Assembly: GCA_937139605.1 (NCBI GenBank) | Contig: CAKZQG010000043.1 | Span: 1-64,000 of the forward strand | Direction: 5' to 3' | Origin: an uncultured bacterium | GTDB lineage: Bacteria > DRYD01 | DNA length: 64,000 bases | In this document: one piece after another, positions 18,042 to 26,786 of the stretch | How positions within the stretch are numbered: the stretch's first letter is position 1 | Layout of the letters: every line of letters starts with the position of its first letter | The notes under the pieces: generated by a model | The model's database searches: none | What the model was told of the DNA's origin: nothing | The model's input: only the letters and a program-made list of their open reading frames with translations | Translations under genes and position numbers: made by a program

Positions 18042-19844
18042 ATGTACATATCAGTAAGTTCAGGTGGAAATATTTTAAGTTCTATAGATACTAAAAACTG
18101 GAGTTTTCAAAACTTAAAACTACCTATAAATGATATCTTTTTTAAAAATGATACTTTAGTAGCTGTAAGTCAAAACGGGAAAATACTAATATCTAATGAC
18201 TCTATAAATTGGGAATTAATAGATCCGGGGATAAACTGCTGGTTAAAGTCAATAGTATATGGTAATGGCTTATGGGTAGCAGTTGGATGGGATGGAGTAA
18301 TTTTAACCTCAAAAGATCTAATAAACTGGCAAAAACAGAAATCCAATACTTCTATTCTTTTAACTTCTATAACTTTTGGGAATGATTTATTTATAGCTAC
18401 TGGATATAACGGAAAAATTTTAATATCCAATGATGGGATAAACTGGAATATATTAAACTTATCCTCAGATTTATCATTTGAAGGGATAGTTTATATTAAT
18501 AATAAGTTTGTAGCGTTAGGTAAAAATGGCAAGATTTTAGTTTCAGAAAACGGGATAAATTGGTTCCCTAAAAACAGTAATACTACTTATTCTTTAAATT
18601 CTTGTGCTTTTGGAAAAGATCAAAATAATAAAGATATTTATATTATAGTTGGAAAAAATGGGAAAATTTTATTATCTTATGATCTAGACACTTTTGAAAA
18701 CATAGATTTAAATTTTAAACACGATATATTTAAAGTTATATATGAGAATAATTTATTTTTAGCAAGTAGCAGTAAAGGGAATATATTAATTTCTAAAGAT
18801 GGTAGAAAATGGGAAATAATACAAACCAATATTAATGACGATTTAGTATCAATAGTTTTTGCAAAATTTGAAAAAAATCCATTCTTAAAAAAAGACTCAG
18901 AAACAAAAGTAGATTTAAGTAATACTTTTGTAGGAGTTAAAGTAGAAAAAAAGAAAAAATTTAATTTAGATAAATGGGTTTTATCAAAGACTCCTACTAA
19001 AAATGATCTTTTTGATATAGTTTTTTACAAAGAGATTTTTATAATAGCAGGTAAAAATGGAGATATTATTTTATCTTATCCCTTAACTAACTTGGAAAAT
19101 GAAAATATAACAAAATTAATATCTTGGGAACTAATAAATCTAAATATTAACAATCATTTAAGAAGTATAGCATTTAACGAAAATAACATAGTTATTGTAG
19201 GAGACAATGGAGTAATCCTAAAAAATAATATTTCCGATACTCCTAATTTATTTGATCCTTTAAAGTGGGAAAAATATTCTATTAATAATTTATTTTTAAA
19301 TTCAATAACTTTTGGTAATGATTTATGGATAGCAGTTGGAATGAATGGGAAAATTTTAATCTCAGAAGATTTAAACAATTGGGAAACAATAACGCATGAT
19401 TTTATTGCTCACTTTACAAGTGTTATTCCATTTCAAGATTATTTTATAATTTCTGGTTTAATGGGGGTTATTCTCATATTAGAAAAAGATATAGGATTAC
19501 ATAAATCCTATACAAACATAGATAATCATATATATAGTTTAGCTTATAATAATGACTTAATGGTAGCAGTAGGTTCTAATGGGCTTATTTTAAGAAGTTA
19601 TGACTTAAAAAAGTGGTATAAAGCTAATTCCCCTACTAATGAAGATTTATTAAAAGTAATTTATTCTAATAATGTTTTCATAGCAGTAGGTGAAAAGGGT
19701 AGCTTGTTAATTTCTGAAGACGGTAATAACTGGTATAAAAAAAGTACTCCTATTGAGAAAACGTTATACTCTGTCGCTTACGGTATTAACGATTTAGTTA
19801 TAGCAGTATCAGAAAAAGGTAATATTATTCATAACGAAATATAA
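18042..19844 (+). CDS. 14-repeat beta-propeller-like protein, probably cytoplasmic
   Basis: About 600 residues built from some 14 copies of a 35-45-residue motif of the type FVAVGxNGKILxSxDGxNW (e.g. IATGYNGKILISNDGINW, WIAVGMNGKILISEDLNNW, IAVGEKGSLLISEDGNNW). Fourteen repeats would make two seven-bladed propellers. The repeats resemble BNR/YCF48-like sheets and may bind protein or sugar. No signal peptide is visible. A TTG at 17994 directly after the yfiH stop is an alternative start adding 16 residues. A charged linker (VEKKKKFNLDKW) separates the two halves. The function is unknown; position suggests co-transcription with the yfiH-type gene. Confidence 0.75.
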   Translation: MYISVSSGGNILSSIDTKNWSFQNLKLPINDIFFKNDTLVAVSQNGKILISNDSINWELIDPGINCWLKSIVYGNGLWVAVGWDGVILTSKDLINWQKQKSNTSILLTSITFGNDLFIATGYNGKILISNDGINWNILNLSSDLSFEGIVYINNKFVALGKNGKILVSENGINWFPKNSNTTYSLNSCAFGKDQNNKDIYIIVGKNGKILLSYDLDTFENIDLNFKHDIFKVIYENNLFLASSSKGNILISKDGRKWEIIQTNINDDLVSIVFAKFEKNPFLKKDSETKVDLSNTFVGVKVEKKKKFNLDKWVLSKTPTKNDLFDIVFYKEIFIIAGKNGDIILSYPLTNLENENITKLISWELINLNINNHLRSIAFNENNIVIVGDNGVILKNNISDTPNLFDPLKWEKYSINNLFLNSITFGNDLWIAVGMNGKILISEDLNNWETITHDFIAHFTSVIPFQDYFIISGLMGVILILEKDIGLHKSYTNIDNHIYSLAYNNDLMVAVGSNGLILRSYDLKKWYKANSPTNEDLLKVIYSNNVFIAVGEKGSLLISEDGNNWYKKSTPIEKTLYSVAYGINDLVIAVSEKGNIIHNEI

Positions 19845-19863
19845 TCTAAATTTTTTATTATCT

Positions 19864-22173
19864 TTACTTTTTATTAGGATATTGTGTATAGTAGTTATAG
19901 AATATGCTAAGCAAACTTAAACTCCAAAGTTGAATAATATTAGATTCTGTTTTAGAATAAGCGCTTCCAAAATCTTTACAAACCATTTTATTATTTTTTA
20001 TTTCATATGAAAACAGTTCCTTAAGATAAAAATCGGAGTTGCTAATAATTATATTAGTTAAATTATTGTATAGATTAAAACAGTATTTATTATTTATATA
20101 ATTTTGAAGTCCCAAAGTAATCATATAATTTTGGAATGCCCAGATGTTAGTTCCATGATAAGAATCCTTAGTTAAAACAGGATATAAGTCTTCAACTAAA
20201 ACGGGGTTAGCCGTTAATATCCCTATATCAGTTTTCAAGCCTATAGGATACGGTAAATCCAAGATTTTTAAATTACCCGATAAATCATTATTATCTATTG
20301 TTTTAAAAAATAGCATAAAACCAATATCACTATTTATAACTTCAATAGGTTTCATATCTTTATCTAAGGATAAAGCATAAAAATCTAATTCAATATCTGT
20401 TTTACCTTTTATAAAATCTCTAATAGTAAAATTAGGATTTATTTTTTGGTTTAAATAAAATTCCCTTTCATTTTCATTAAAAACAGATAAATACTTTAAT
20501 AATTTCTTTCTCAATTCCTCAGAAGAAATATGAACTTTAAATTTAGGATATATTTGAATTTTCCATTTTAATATTAAATCATCTATTAACTCAGGGTTAT
20601 CTATATATTTCATTATATTATACTTTTTATCTTTTATATATTCATAAAAATTAGGATAAATTGATTTAAAGGTATATATATTTTGTTTAATAGAATACAA
20701 AGAAGCAACAACTAAACCTAAATTGATGCTATTGGGGTAAATTCCATAACCTAGCCCTTCAGGAGAATCTCGCCAATCTCCTACTAAGTGGTTTTCATCT
20801 ACTTTTATAGGTTCATCCTTATATAAGCATTCTTGAACTTTATTTAATACATATTCCATATTAGCTACAGTTTTACTAAGAAACATATTGTTACCTAAAA
20901 ACTCCTTTATTTCTTTTTCTTTTTTTTCTTCTTTTAGTTTTAGGAAATACTTATTAAGGAGGATAGAGAACATAAAATCGTCATCTTTCATTTTATAATC
21001 ATAAACAGGGGTATTTAAGGTATTTATATTTTCTATTTTATTTGGAGTTCCTAAAATTTTAATAAGGTGATCATATTGAGCTTGAAATCCTAAATCCTCT
21101 TCATGTGCCACATCCCCGTTATTATCCATTCTATTTAACACACTATCAACTGCTATTTTATATAAATAACTATTTGATATATCATTTAATAAAACAGTGG
21201 TTATAATAGTATCCCTACCGAAGTAAGTTAGATATCTCCAAGAGCCAGCTAACATTTTTTCATTAGTTATTAAAAAATCCATTGCATACAAACTTTTTCT
21301 AATTAATATTTGGTTAGGATTATCCTTATCTTTTAGTATCTTATCAAAAAATGATTTAGCATTAATATTCAAAAATTTTTCATATCCTTTTATATAATTA
21401 CTAGAAATATTCTTATTTAAAGGGATTTTAAATTTTATTTTTATTATTTTATTTGATGGTTTTACAGAATAAATAATATAAGCTTTAGATAGTTTTAATT
21501 TGACAGGGTATATAGAAAATTCAAATTCGTTTCCCATTATATCTTTTCTATTAATAATTAAGGTTTTAGAACTACTATTAAATAAATGATTATAAAATAA
21601 TTGATTATCAAAATTAGAGTATATATCAAAAATTTTAAAGAACTCTAATTGTCTTTTAAAATAGGTATAAACAGGTAGGATATTAGCTAAATGAGCTCCT
21701 CTAAAATCTCTTATTGCTCTTATTGAATCAAGTATAACTATAAAATTAAATTCTTTATCATTAGAGTTATTATTTTTTAATTCTAATGTTAATAAATAAT
21801 GATTATTTTCTTTAAGAACAGATAAATTTGATATTTCTAATTTTTTTATATGGTCTGATTGAAAATATATGCCACTATTTTGGAAATCACTTGCTAAAAT
21901 TATAAATGGGATTTCCCCCTTATTTATCTCTAAATGTAATCTATTACTATTATCTAATATAAAATAATTTAAAGAATAAGAGTTAGATATACTAAAATAG
22001 TAAATATTAATTTGTGAATTAAGGTTATTTTGTAAATTTTTCATTGGGTTTATTGAAAATTTATTAGAATAAAAATTATTACCAAATGATGGATTATAAG
22101 AAACAATTATAAAACTAAGAATAAACAAAAAAATTTTAATAGGATATTTAAAGTTATTTATATTTTTATTCAT
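19864..22173 (-). CDS. Exported (alpha/alpha)6-barrel glycosidase-like protein
   Basis: 769 residues with a signal peptide (hydrophobic residues 13-26, cut near SFG). An N-terminal beta-sandwich-like part (about 40-270) is followed by a helical barrel. The barrel has LAGSWRYLTYFGRDT, which is like the GRDT motif of glycogen-debranching glucosidases, then NGDVAHEEDLGF, VGDWRDSPEGLGYG and DSYHGTNIWAFQNYM. The acidic residues in those motifs are likely catalytic. It would act on a glycan in the periplasm or outside the cell. I cannot assign a CAZy family. It is convergent with the propeller gene (19-nt gap). Confidence 0.65.
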   Translation of the reverse strand: MNKNINNFKYPIKIFLFILSFIIVSYNPSFGNNFYSNKFSINPMKNLQNNLNSQINIYYFSISNSYSLNYFILDNSNRLHLEINKGEIPFIILASDFQNSGIYFQSDHIKKLEISNLSVLKENNHYLLTLELKNNNSNDKEFNFIVILDSIRAIRDFRGAHLANILPVYTYFKRQLEFFKIFDIYSNFDNQLFYNHLFNSSSKTLIINRKDIMGNEFEFSIYPVKLKLSKAYIIYSVKPSNKIIKIKFKIPLNKNISSNYIKGYEKFLNINAKSFFDKILKDKDNPNQILIRKSLYAMDFLITNEKMLAGSWRYLTYFGRDTIITTVLLNDISNSYLYKIAVDSVLNRMDNNGDVAHEEDLGFQAQYDHLIKILGTPNKIENINTLNTPVYDYKMKDDDFMFSILLNKYFLKLKEEKKEKEIKEFLGNNMFLSKTVANMEYVLNKVQECLYKDEPIKVDENHLVGDWRDSPEGLGYGIYPNSINLGLVVASLYSIKQNIYTFKSIYPNFYEYIKDKKYNIMKYIDNPELIDDLILKWKIQIYPKFKVHISSEELRKKLLKYLSVFNENEREFYLNQKINPNFTIRDFIKGKTDIELDFYALSLDKDMKPIEVINSDIGFMLFFKTIDNNDLSGNLKILDLPYPIGLKTDIGILTANPVLVEDLYPVLTKDSYHGTNIWAFQNYMITLGLQNYINNKYCFNLYNNLTNIIISNSDFYLKELFSYEIKNNKMVCKDFGSAYSKTESNIIQLWSLSLLSIFYNYYTQYPNKK

Positions 22174-22290
22174 TTCAATACCTCCCTCATTTTAAAATAA
22201 ACATTAATTAAATTTAAATATAAAAAAATATAAAAAAAAAATATTTTGAATCTATTCAACTAACTAATTATCAATTACTTAATTATATTA

Positions 22291-22309
22291 AAAAGGTAAA
22301 ATTCCTTTT
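22291..22309 (-). terminator. Possible terminator after birA
   Basis: On the minus strand AAAAGG-AATTTTA-CCTTTT followed by TTAATAT forms a six-pair hairpin 27 nt after the birA stop. The rest of the 162-nt gap to the glycosidase-like gene is featureless A/T. Confidence 0.35.
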
Positions 22310-22335
22310 ATTAAAATAAGAGAATAAGAAAAAAA

Positions 22336-23292
22336 TTAATAAAAAATTCTCCTAATTTTTGAGAAATCTATTACATCCACTTTTTTATTATTTATATCAT
22401 TTTTTATAACTTTAAAAATTAAAAAATTATAATCAGGGATTATTTTATAAAAAATTTCCTCAACCTCTTTATTAACATTATTTTGAGTCTCTATATATTT
22501 TACTTTAATATTTTTTAAATAAGGAGTATAGTCAAAATCAACTAAATCATTTAACAAACTCTTTATAATTTCTTCGCTAAAATTGATAAGGTAAAAAACC
22601 AAAAAATTATAAATAAAACTACCTAAAATACTTATTACTTTTTCTAAATTTTTCAAACTAAAAAAATCTATTATATCTTTAATATCTTCATTATATTTTA
22701 TATCATTAAATTTTTTTAAAATAAATGTCTTTAAAGAAATAGGATAATGATCAAAAATATTTTTATTTTGTTCAAAATAATCTTCTATTTCATTAAGTAA
22801 ATTAATTCCTATGCCTATAATTAGGTTATCTTTAAAAGTTTCTATTAAAATCCCCCCTAACTTATAAATATTATCATTTTCAACTAAAACTATATCGTTA
22901 GGAAAAATAACCCTTAAATAATTTTTTAAATCATCTTGTAAATTTAAAATTTCATTAAAATTAAAAATAGAACTTAAGTACTTAGAAAAAGATAAAATAG
23001 ACTTTAAAACAATAGTACCGATAAATACAGATATTAAATTAAAATACTTTTTAGGAATTTTTTCAGAAAGGATAGATAAAGGGAAATTAACTGATAAATA
23101 CAATCCTCCTCTAAGGGATACCCAACTTCTATTATTGCTTCCCTTACCTTTATATTGGATAAAAGCATTTACCACGATTATTTTTAATTGATTTTGATTT
23201 AAATAATTAATTTGTATTTCTTTTTTTAAGTATTCTTGTGTAGAATCTACTGAATTTAGGATTATTTTTGATATTTTAATTGGTTTTACCAT
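22336..23292 (-). CDS. birA: Biotin-protein ligase (catalytic domain only)
   Basis: 318 residues. SVDSTQEYLK near residue 15, then QYKGKGSNNRSWVS (in place of the usual GRGRxGR loop), GGLYLSVNFP, FPND and KLGGILIE form the BirA/LplA ligase core. The C-terminal domain is the small SH3-like cap. It attaches biotin to the carrier protein of carboxylases. The N-terminal HTH repressor domain of E. coli BirA is missing, so it should not regulate transcription. The start overlaps the stop of the upstream nuclease gene by one base, so the two are coupled. Long insertions between motifs make it larger than minimal BirA. Confidence 0.85.
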   Translation of the reverse strand: MVKPIKISKIILNSVDSTQEYLKKEIQINYLNQNQLKIIVVNAFIQYKGKGSNNRSWVSLRGGLYLSVNFPLSILSEKIPKKYFNLISVFIGTIVLKSILSFSKYLSSIFNFNEILNLQDDLKNYLRVIFPNDIVLVENDNIYKLGGILIETFKDNLIIGIGINLLNEIEDYFEQNKNIFDHYPISLKTFILKKFNDIKYNEDIKDIIDFFSLKNLEKVISILGSFIYNFLVFYLINFSEEIIKSLLNDLVDFDYTPYLKNIKVKYIETQNNVNKEVEEIFYKIIPDYNFLIFKVIKNDINNKKVDVIDFSKIRRIFY

Positions 23293-24206
23293 TAAGAGAT
23301 TAAAGCATTTTCAAATTTAGAAGATATAATATTTTGAAGATTAAGTTTAATACTAACTGCTCTATGATCACTAGCAACAGTAGCTAACGGATTATCATAT
23401 TTACCTGTTATATCAAAACTACCTTGAACAACATTTAATTTTTCTTTTGCTTTATCATTAAGAAAGATATAATCTAATATATGAGCTCCATATTTAGGGT
23501 TATTGCTGTAATGGGTTGGTAAATTAGTTTCCTTAGATAAATTATCTAAATTCCTAGTATCAGTAAAATTAGCATTTTTAATAGTAGAAATGGTAGCAGA
23601 ATCAGGGGAATCATTGAAATCACCCATTAAAATAGCAGGCATATTACCTTTTTTAGCATACTCTATGAGTTTAGCTGCTTCTTTTTGACGTTGAATATCA
23701 GACTCTGGGCCACCCCTCTTAGATTTAAGATGTACTGAAAATATTTTAACATTAAAACCTGGAGCTAATTCTACTATAGCTTCAACAGGCGGTCTTTTAA
23801 AGGTTGTATCATTTTCATGGATATTTACTTTCTTTATAGGAAATTTTTTACTTATCAGCAAAGCTGCAGCTATACCCCTATTATCACTTTTACCTACAAT
23901 AATATTATATTTATCTTTTAAACCTGCTATTCCTAATAACTCTTGTAGTGCTTCTTTATTTTCTACCTCTTGTAAAGCAACTATATCACTATTATTTTGT
24001 TTTAATATTTCTGCTAACGCTTTTAACTCTTTCTCACGTTTCGGAGGGCCATCATCCTTATTAGGATCATCTACTTTATCAAACAAATTCTCAACATTAT
24101 ACGTTGTTAATTTTACCTCATTATTTAAGCTATTATTTAAATTATTATTAGTTTTCTTAGAATTCAGCAAATTTATAACATTAGAATTATAATTATTAAT
24201 AATCAT
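23292..24206 (-). CDS. Endonuclease/exonuclease/phosphatase (EEP) family protein
   Basis: 304 residues with all the EEP motifs: TTYNVENLFD, the metal-binding Glu in IVALQEVEN, FSVHLKSKRGG, the MGDFNDSPDS loop, LDYIFLN and the final SDHRAVSIKL. The fold cuts DNA, RNA or phosphoesters in a Mg-dependent way. It resembles stand-alone bacterial EEP proteins whose substrate is unknown. The first 48 bases of the open frame (from 24254) are unlikely to be coding; ATG 24206 has a GTGAGG site. Its upstream region is one copy of the 80-bp repeat that also precedes hicB. Confidence 0.85.
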   Translation of the reverse strand: MIINNYNSNVINLLNSKKTNNNLNNSLNNEVKLTTYNVENLFDKVDDPNKDDGPPKREKELKALAEILKQNNSDIVALQEVENKEALQELLGIAGLKDKYNIIVGKSDNRGIAAALLISKKFPIKKVNIHENDTTFKRPPVEAIVELAPGFNVKIFSVHLKSKRGGPESDIQRQKEAAKLIEYAKKGNMPAILMGDFNDSPDSATISTIKNANFTDTRNLDNLSKETNLPTHYSNNPKYGAHILDYIFLNDKAKEKLNVVQGSFDITGKYDNPLATVASDHRAVSIKLNLQNIISSKFENALIS

Positions 24207-24225
24207 AAAAATATACCTCACTAAA

Positions 24226-24308
24226 ATTATTTTTCTTAATATTAATATAATCATTTTTAAAAAAAAATCAAATAAAAAATCATAAAAATTAACATTTTTT
24301 TTACATAT
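24226..24308. repeat. Direct repeat A bracketing hicBA (promoter region of the EEP gene)
   Basis: 83 bp nearly identical to 24849-24929: two substitutions and a 2-base difference in an A-run. On the minus strand it carries TTGATT, 16 bp, TATATT upstream of the EEP gene. It may be a duplicated promoter/leader. Confidence 0.8.
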
Positions 24309-24326
24309 TTTTAGCTAATTTTATCA

Positions 24327-24560
24327 CTATTTTAGGGATATCCATTCTTTCAAAGTTATTTCTCGTCCTAAAATTTTTGATACTTCACGCAACATAATAC
24401 GTAATTGAGGAACAGAATACTCTTCATTAGAAGGAATAGCTAAACGATATTCATTATAAACCATATATTGGTGCCTTGTACCAGAAAAAGGTCCATCAAA
24501 ACCTAATTGCCGTAGTTTTTTAATAAAATCTCTACGCTTACAAGGAGTCCAACGATTCAT
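24327..24560 (-). CDS. hicA: HicA family toxin (mRNA interferase)
   Basis: 77 residues, typical HicA length. It has the small double-stranded-RNA-binding-like fold: CKRRDFIKKLRQLGF, GTRHQYMVY with the catalytic His at 30, LAIPSNEEYSVPQLRIMLRE. HicA degrades mRNA and blocks translation until bound by HicB. It lies downstream of hicB and overlaps it by 23 nt, i.e. the hicB-hicA order. The stop is TAG. The start is internal to hicB with no clear Shine-Dalgarno, so it is probably translationally coupled. Confidence 0.9.
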   Translation of the reverse strand: MNRWTPCKRRDFIKKLRQLGFDGPFSGTRHQYMVYNEYRLAIPSNEEYSVPQLRIMLREVSKILGREITLKEWISLK

Positions 24561-24810
24561 AAACTGGCTCCTTGTTTAAATCAATCCCATCAATTACTGG
24601 CAATTTGTGTTTCATTTTTAATCCTAACCATATCCATTCTTCTAAAGTAGATCTTAAATTGTTTTCACACTCCATTAACGTAGAACCAAAAGCTACAACA
24701 CCTGTACAAATAGGAATATACCCTACAAATGTCCCATCTTCCAATTTATCATAAACAGCTTTTTCCATCGCTTGTCTAACATAATCACTAAATAAAAATT
24801 GAAAACTCAT
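24538..24810 (-). CDS. hicB: HicB family antitoxin
   Basis: 90 residues of the partial RNase H-like HicB fold: EDGTFVGYIPICTGVVAFG, then TLMECENNLRSTLEEWIWLGLK and a Pro-rich end. It binds and neutralises HicA. Many HicB proteins carry a C-terminal HTH or ribbon-helix-helix for autoregulation. Here the chain ends at residue 90 without one, so operon repression may need another factor. The start has a GAGGTG site. The gene pair sits between two copies of an 80-bp repeat. Confidence 0.9.
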   Translation of the reverse strand: MSFQFLFSDYVRQAMEKAVYDKLEDGTFVGYIPICTGVVAFGSTLMECENNLRSTLEEWIWLGLKMKHKLPVIDGIDLNKEPVYESLDSL

Positions 24811-24848
24811 TCACTATAACACCTCAATTTAATTACCAATACTTATAA

Positions 24849-24929
24849 ATTATTCTTCTTAATATTAATATAATCATTTTTAAAAAAATCAAACAAAAAA
24901 TCATAAAAATTAACATTTTTTTTACATAT
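24849..24929. repeat. Direct repeat B bracketing hicBA (promoter region of hicB)
   Basis: 81 bp matching 24226-24308. On the minus strand the same TTGATT and TATATT boxes are present, but the shorter A-run reduces their spacing to 14 bp. It lies between hicB and the divergent coiled-coil gene. Confidence 0.8.
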
Positions 24930-25039
24930 AAAAAAATAAAAACAAGCTAAAAACTATAGAATTTAAATAATTAAAAAGGAGAATGTCTAAAAATTTTTGA
25001 AATAAAAAATAGAGTGGTAGAAAAAGGGGGTAGATAAAT

Positions 25040-26149
25040 ATGTCAATAAATCCAATTGAATCAAACAACATAAAACCAATATCAGATACCAAAATACCAG
25101 ATACCAAAATAAATACTGCAAATAATAATCCTACAACTACTAATAGTGCTATTTCTCCAACAGATACTATAAATACAAATCAAAGTTCTCCACAAAATTT
25201 ATCAGAAAATGTTCAAAATGAAAATACCCAAACTACACAAGAGCCACCTTTAGAAATGAAGCTCCAACAAGCTTTAACAGACAATAACTTACCCCTTGAA
25301 GAAAAAATAAAACTAATAGATCAATTAATATCCCAAAAAAAACAAGAACTACAAAATATAGATAATGAAATAAATAATTTAAGAAATAATCCAATGAATA
25401 CCCCAAATGATCCTGTTGCTCAAAATATTTTAAATATATCAAATCAAAATAAAATATTATCTTTAGAAAATCAAAGAAGTGCAATAAATAATCAGATATC
25501 AATGTTAGAAGCTACCAAAAATAATCTAATAAATCTAAACAACCAAACCAGAAATTTAGCTTCCCAATTGGATAGTATTAATTCTGCTTATGATACAAGC
25601 CTTAATCATCTTAAAATACTAAAAGAACAATTACAACAATATCATCAATCAATGGCAGCCAATTACACTAAACAAATAGAGATACTAAATAACCAAATTA
25701 ATCAAATAGAAAAGGAGATCCAAGATCTACTAAATACTCAGCCATCTAACCCTGATGAAGCAAATCAGATAGCACAGCAAATAGCTCAGAAAAGATCATT
25801 ACAAGATGTTCTAAAAAACCAACTAGAAGGTACAAAACAACAATTATTTTCATTAAATCAAAATGTTCAACAACAGATAAAAGACTTAGATGATCAAATA
25901 GCTAATACAATAAAAGAAAAACAATTAAATTATTATCAAAAATGGGCTTTAGATCAATCAATAAGAAGAGAAATAGAAAACATAGTATGGGGAGAAATGT
26001 TAGCTGAAAAAAACCATGTACTTCAGATGTGGAAAATGTATTATGATTATACTCAAAAAGTAAGACAAATGTGGCAAGATATATACACAAAACAATTAGC
26101 AAATGAAACCTCATTTGTTCAAGCCTGGTCAGCAGTACTAGGAAAATAA
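25040..26149 (+). CDS. Gln/Asn-rich coiled-coil protein of unknown function
   Basis: 369 residues. The first 75 are a Thr/Asn/Pro/Ser-rich disordered tail. Residues 75-310 are long coiled coil (LPLEEKIKLIDQLISQKKQ, MLEATKNNL, LNNQINQIEKEIQDL, KDLDDQIANTIKEKQ). The final 60 residues are aromatic and conserved-looking: MLAEKNHVLQMWKMYYDYT, WQDIYTKQL, VQAWSAVLGK. There is no signal peptide or membrane span. The disordered head, coiled body and amphipathic end recall secreted needle/hook-type or structural proteins, but I recognise no family. A strong AAAGGGGG site precedes the ATG. The gene is transcribed alone, divergent from hicBA. Confidence 0.7.
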   Translation: MSINPIESNNIKPISDTKIPDTKINTANNNPTTTNSAISPTDTINTNQSSPQNLSENVQNENTQTTQEPPLEMKLQQALTDNNLPLEEKIKLIDQLISQKKQELQNIDNEINNLRNNPMNTPNDPVAQNILNISNQNKILSLENQRSAINNQISMLEATKNNLINLNNQTRNLASQLDSINSAYDTSLNHLKILKEQLQQYHQSMAANYTKQIEILNNQINQIEKEIQDLLNTQPSNPDEANQIAQQIAQKRSLQDVLKNQLEGTKQQLFSLNQNVQQQIKDLDDQIANTIKEKQLNYYQKWALDQSIRREIENIVWGEMLAEKNHVLQMWKMYYDYTQKVRQMWQDIYTKQLANETSFVQAWSAVLGK

Positions 26150-26239
26150 TAAATATATAAAAAACTAAAAATTAAAAAAATTTCTTTAAAATGCTTATTA
26201 TATTATTTACTAAATAAAAATCTTAGCTTATAAAAAAAT

Positions 26240-26692
26240 ATGAAAACTTCTAAACTATTTTTTACATCCTTAATTATTATTCTATTATTACTTACTAAAT
26301 ATACAAAAATAAACTATTACTTAGATTTTCTAAATATAGACACCATTACAATAAATAAAATTAATGTCATAGATATTGAATCAGATTTAATTTGTAAATG
26401 TAGTAGCTGTATAAACCTAAATAAGCTTATTAATAATAATTGTTGTAAATCTTGTAAATGCTCAATAAAAAATATATTAAGACATAACTTATATTACATT
26501 TCTCCTAATCAAATTAAACAAAATTTATTTTCTTATATTAATAAAATTCTTTATTCTTTTTTTCACTATATTATCAATATTTACTTTTTCAGGTTCTTTT
26601 TAGAAGCTTTTATAATATTTTTATATGATACATTCATATTAATATTAAATAAATATTCTTTATTTTTGTTTTCCATTAAACTTACGTGCTAG
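26240..26692 (+). CDS. Small Cys-rich membrane protein at the head of the metal-efflux operon
   Basis: 150 residues. A signal-anchor helix (about 7-20) is followed by a Cys cluster, CKCSSC then CCKSCKC (about residues 54-75), and by long hydrophobic segments from about 105 to the end. The spaced C-x-C-x-x-C and C-C-x-x-C-x-C pattern would bind thiophilic metal. The stretch after it (SPNQIKQNLFSYI) has some look of CcmH-type thiol-redox domains, but too little to assign. It lies 94 nt upstream of a CusCBA-like operon in the same direction. A role in copper/silver sensing or delivery is therefore a fair inference. The stop is TAG; no strong Shine-Dalgarno is visible. Confidence 0.55.
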   Translation: MKTSKLFFTSLIIILLLLTKYTKINYYLDFLNIDTITINKINVIDIESDLICKCSSCINLNKLINNNCCKSCKCSIKNILRHNLYYISPNQIKQNLFSYINKILYSFFHYIINIYFFRFFLEAFIIFLYDTFILILNKYSLFLFSIKLTC

Positions 26693-26786
26693 TTCTTTAT
26701 TTTTAATTCTATTTCTTATTCCTTAATTTTAAGATTATTCTTTAGTTATTTTTTACATTTGTTTTAAAAGGCAGGTGTTTAAATAA

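Noticed and set aside
24974-25000. A 5-codon leader (M-S-K-N-F-stop) before the coiled-coil gene
   Set aside because: Its Shine-Dalgarno is 1 nt from the ATG and there is no attenuator structure behind it.
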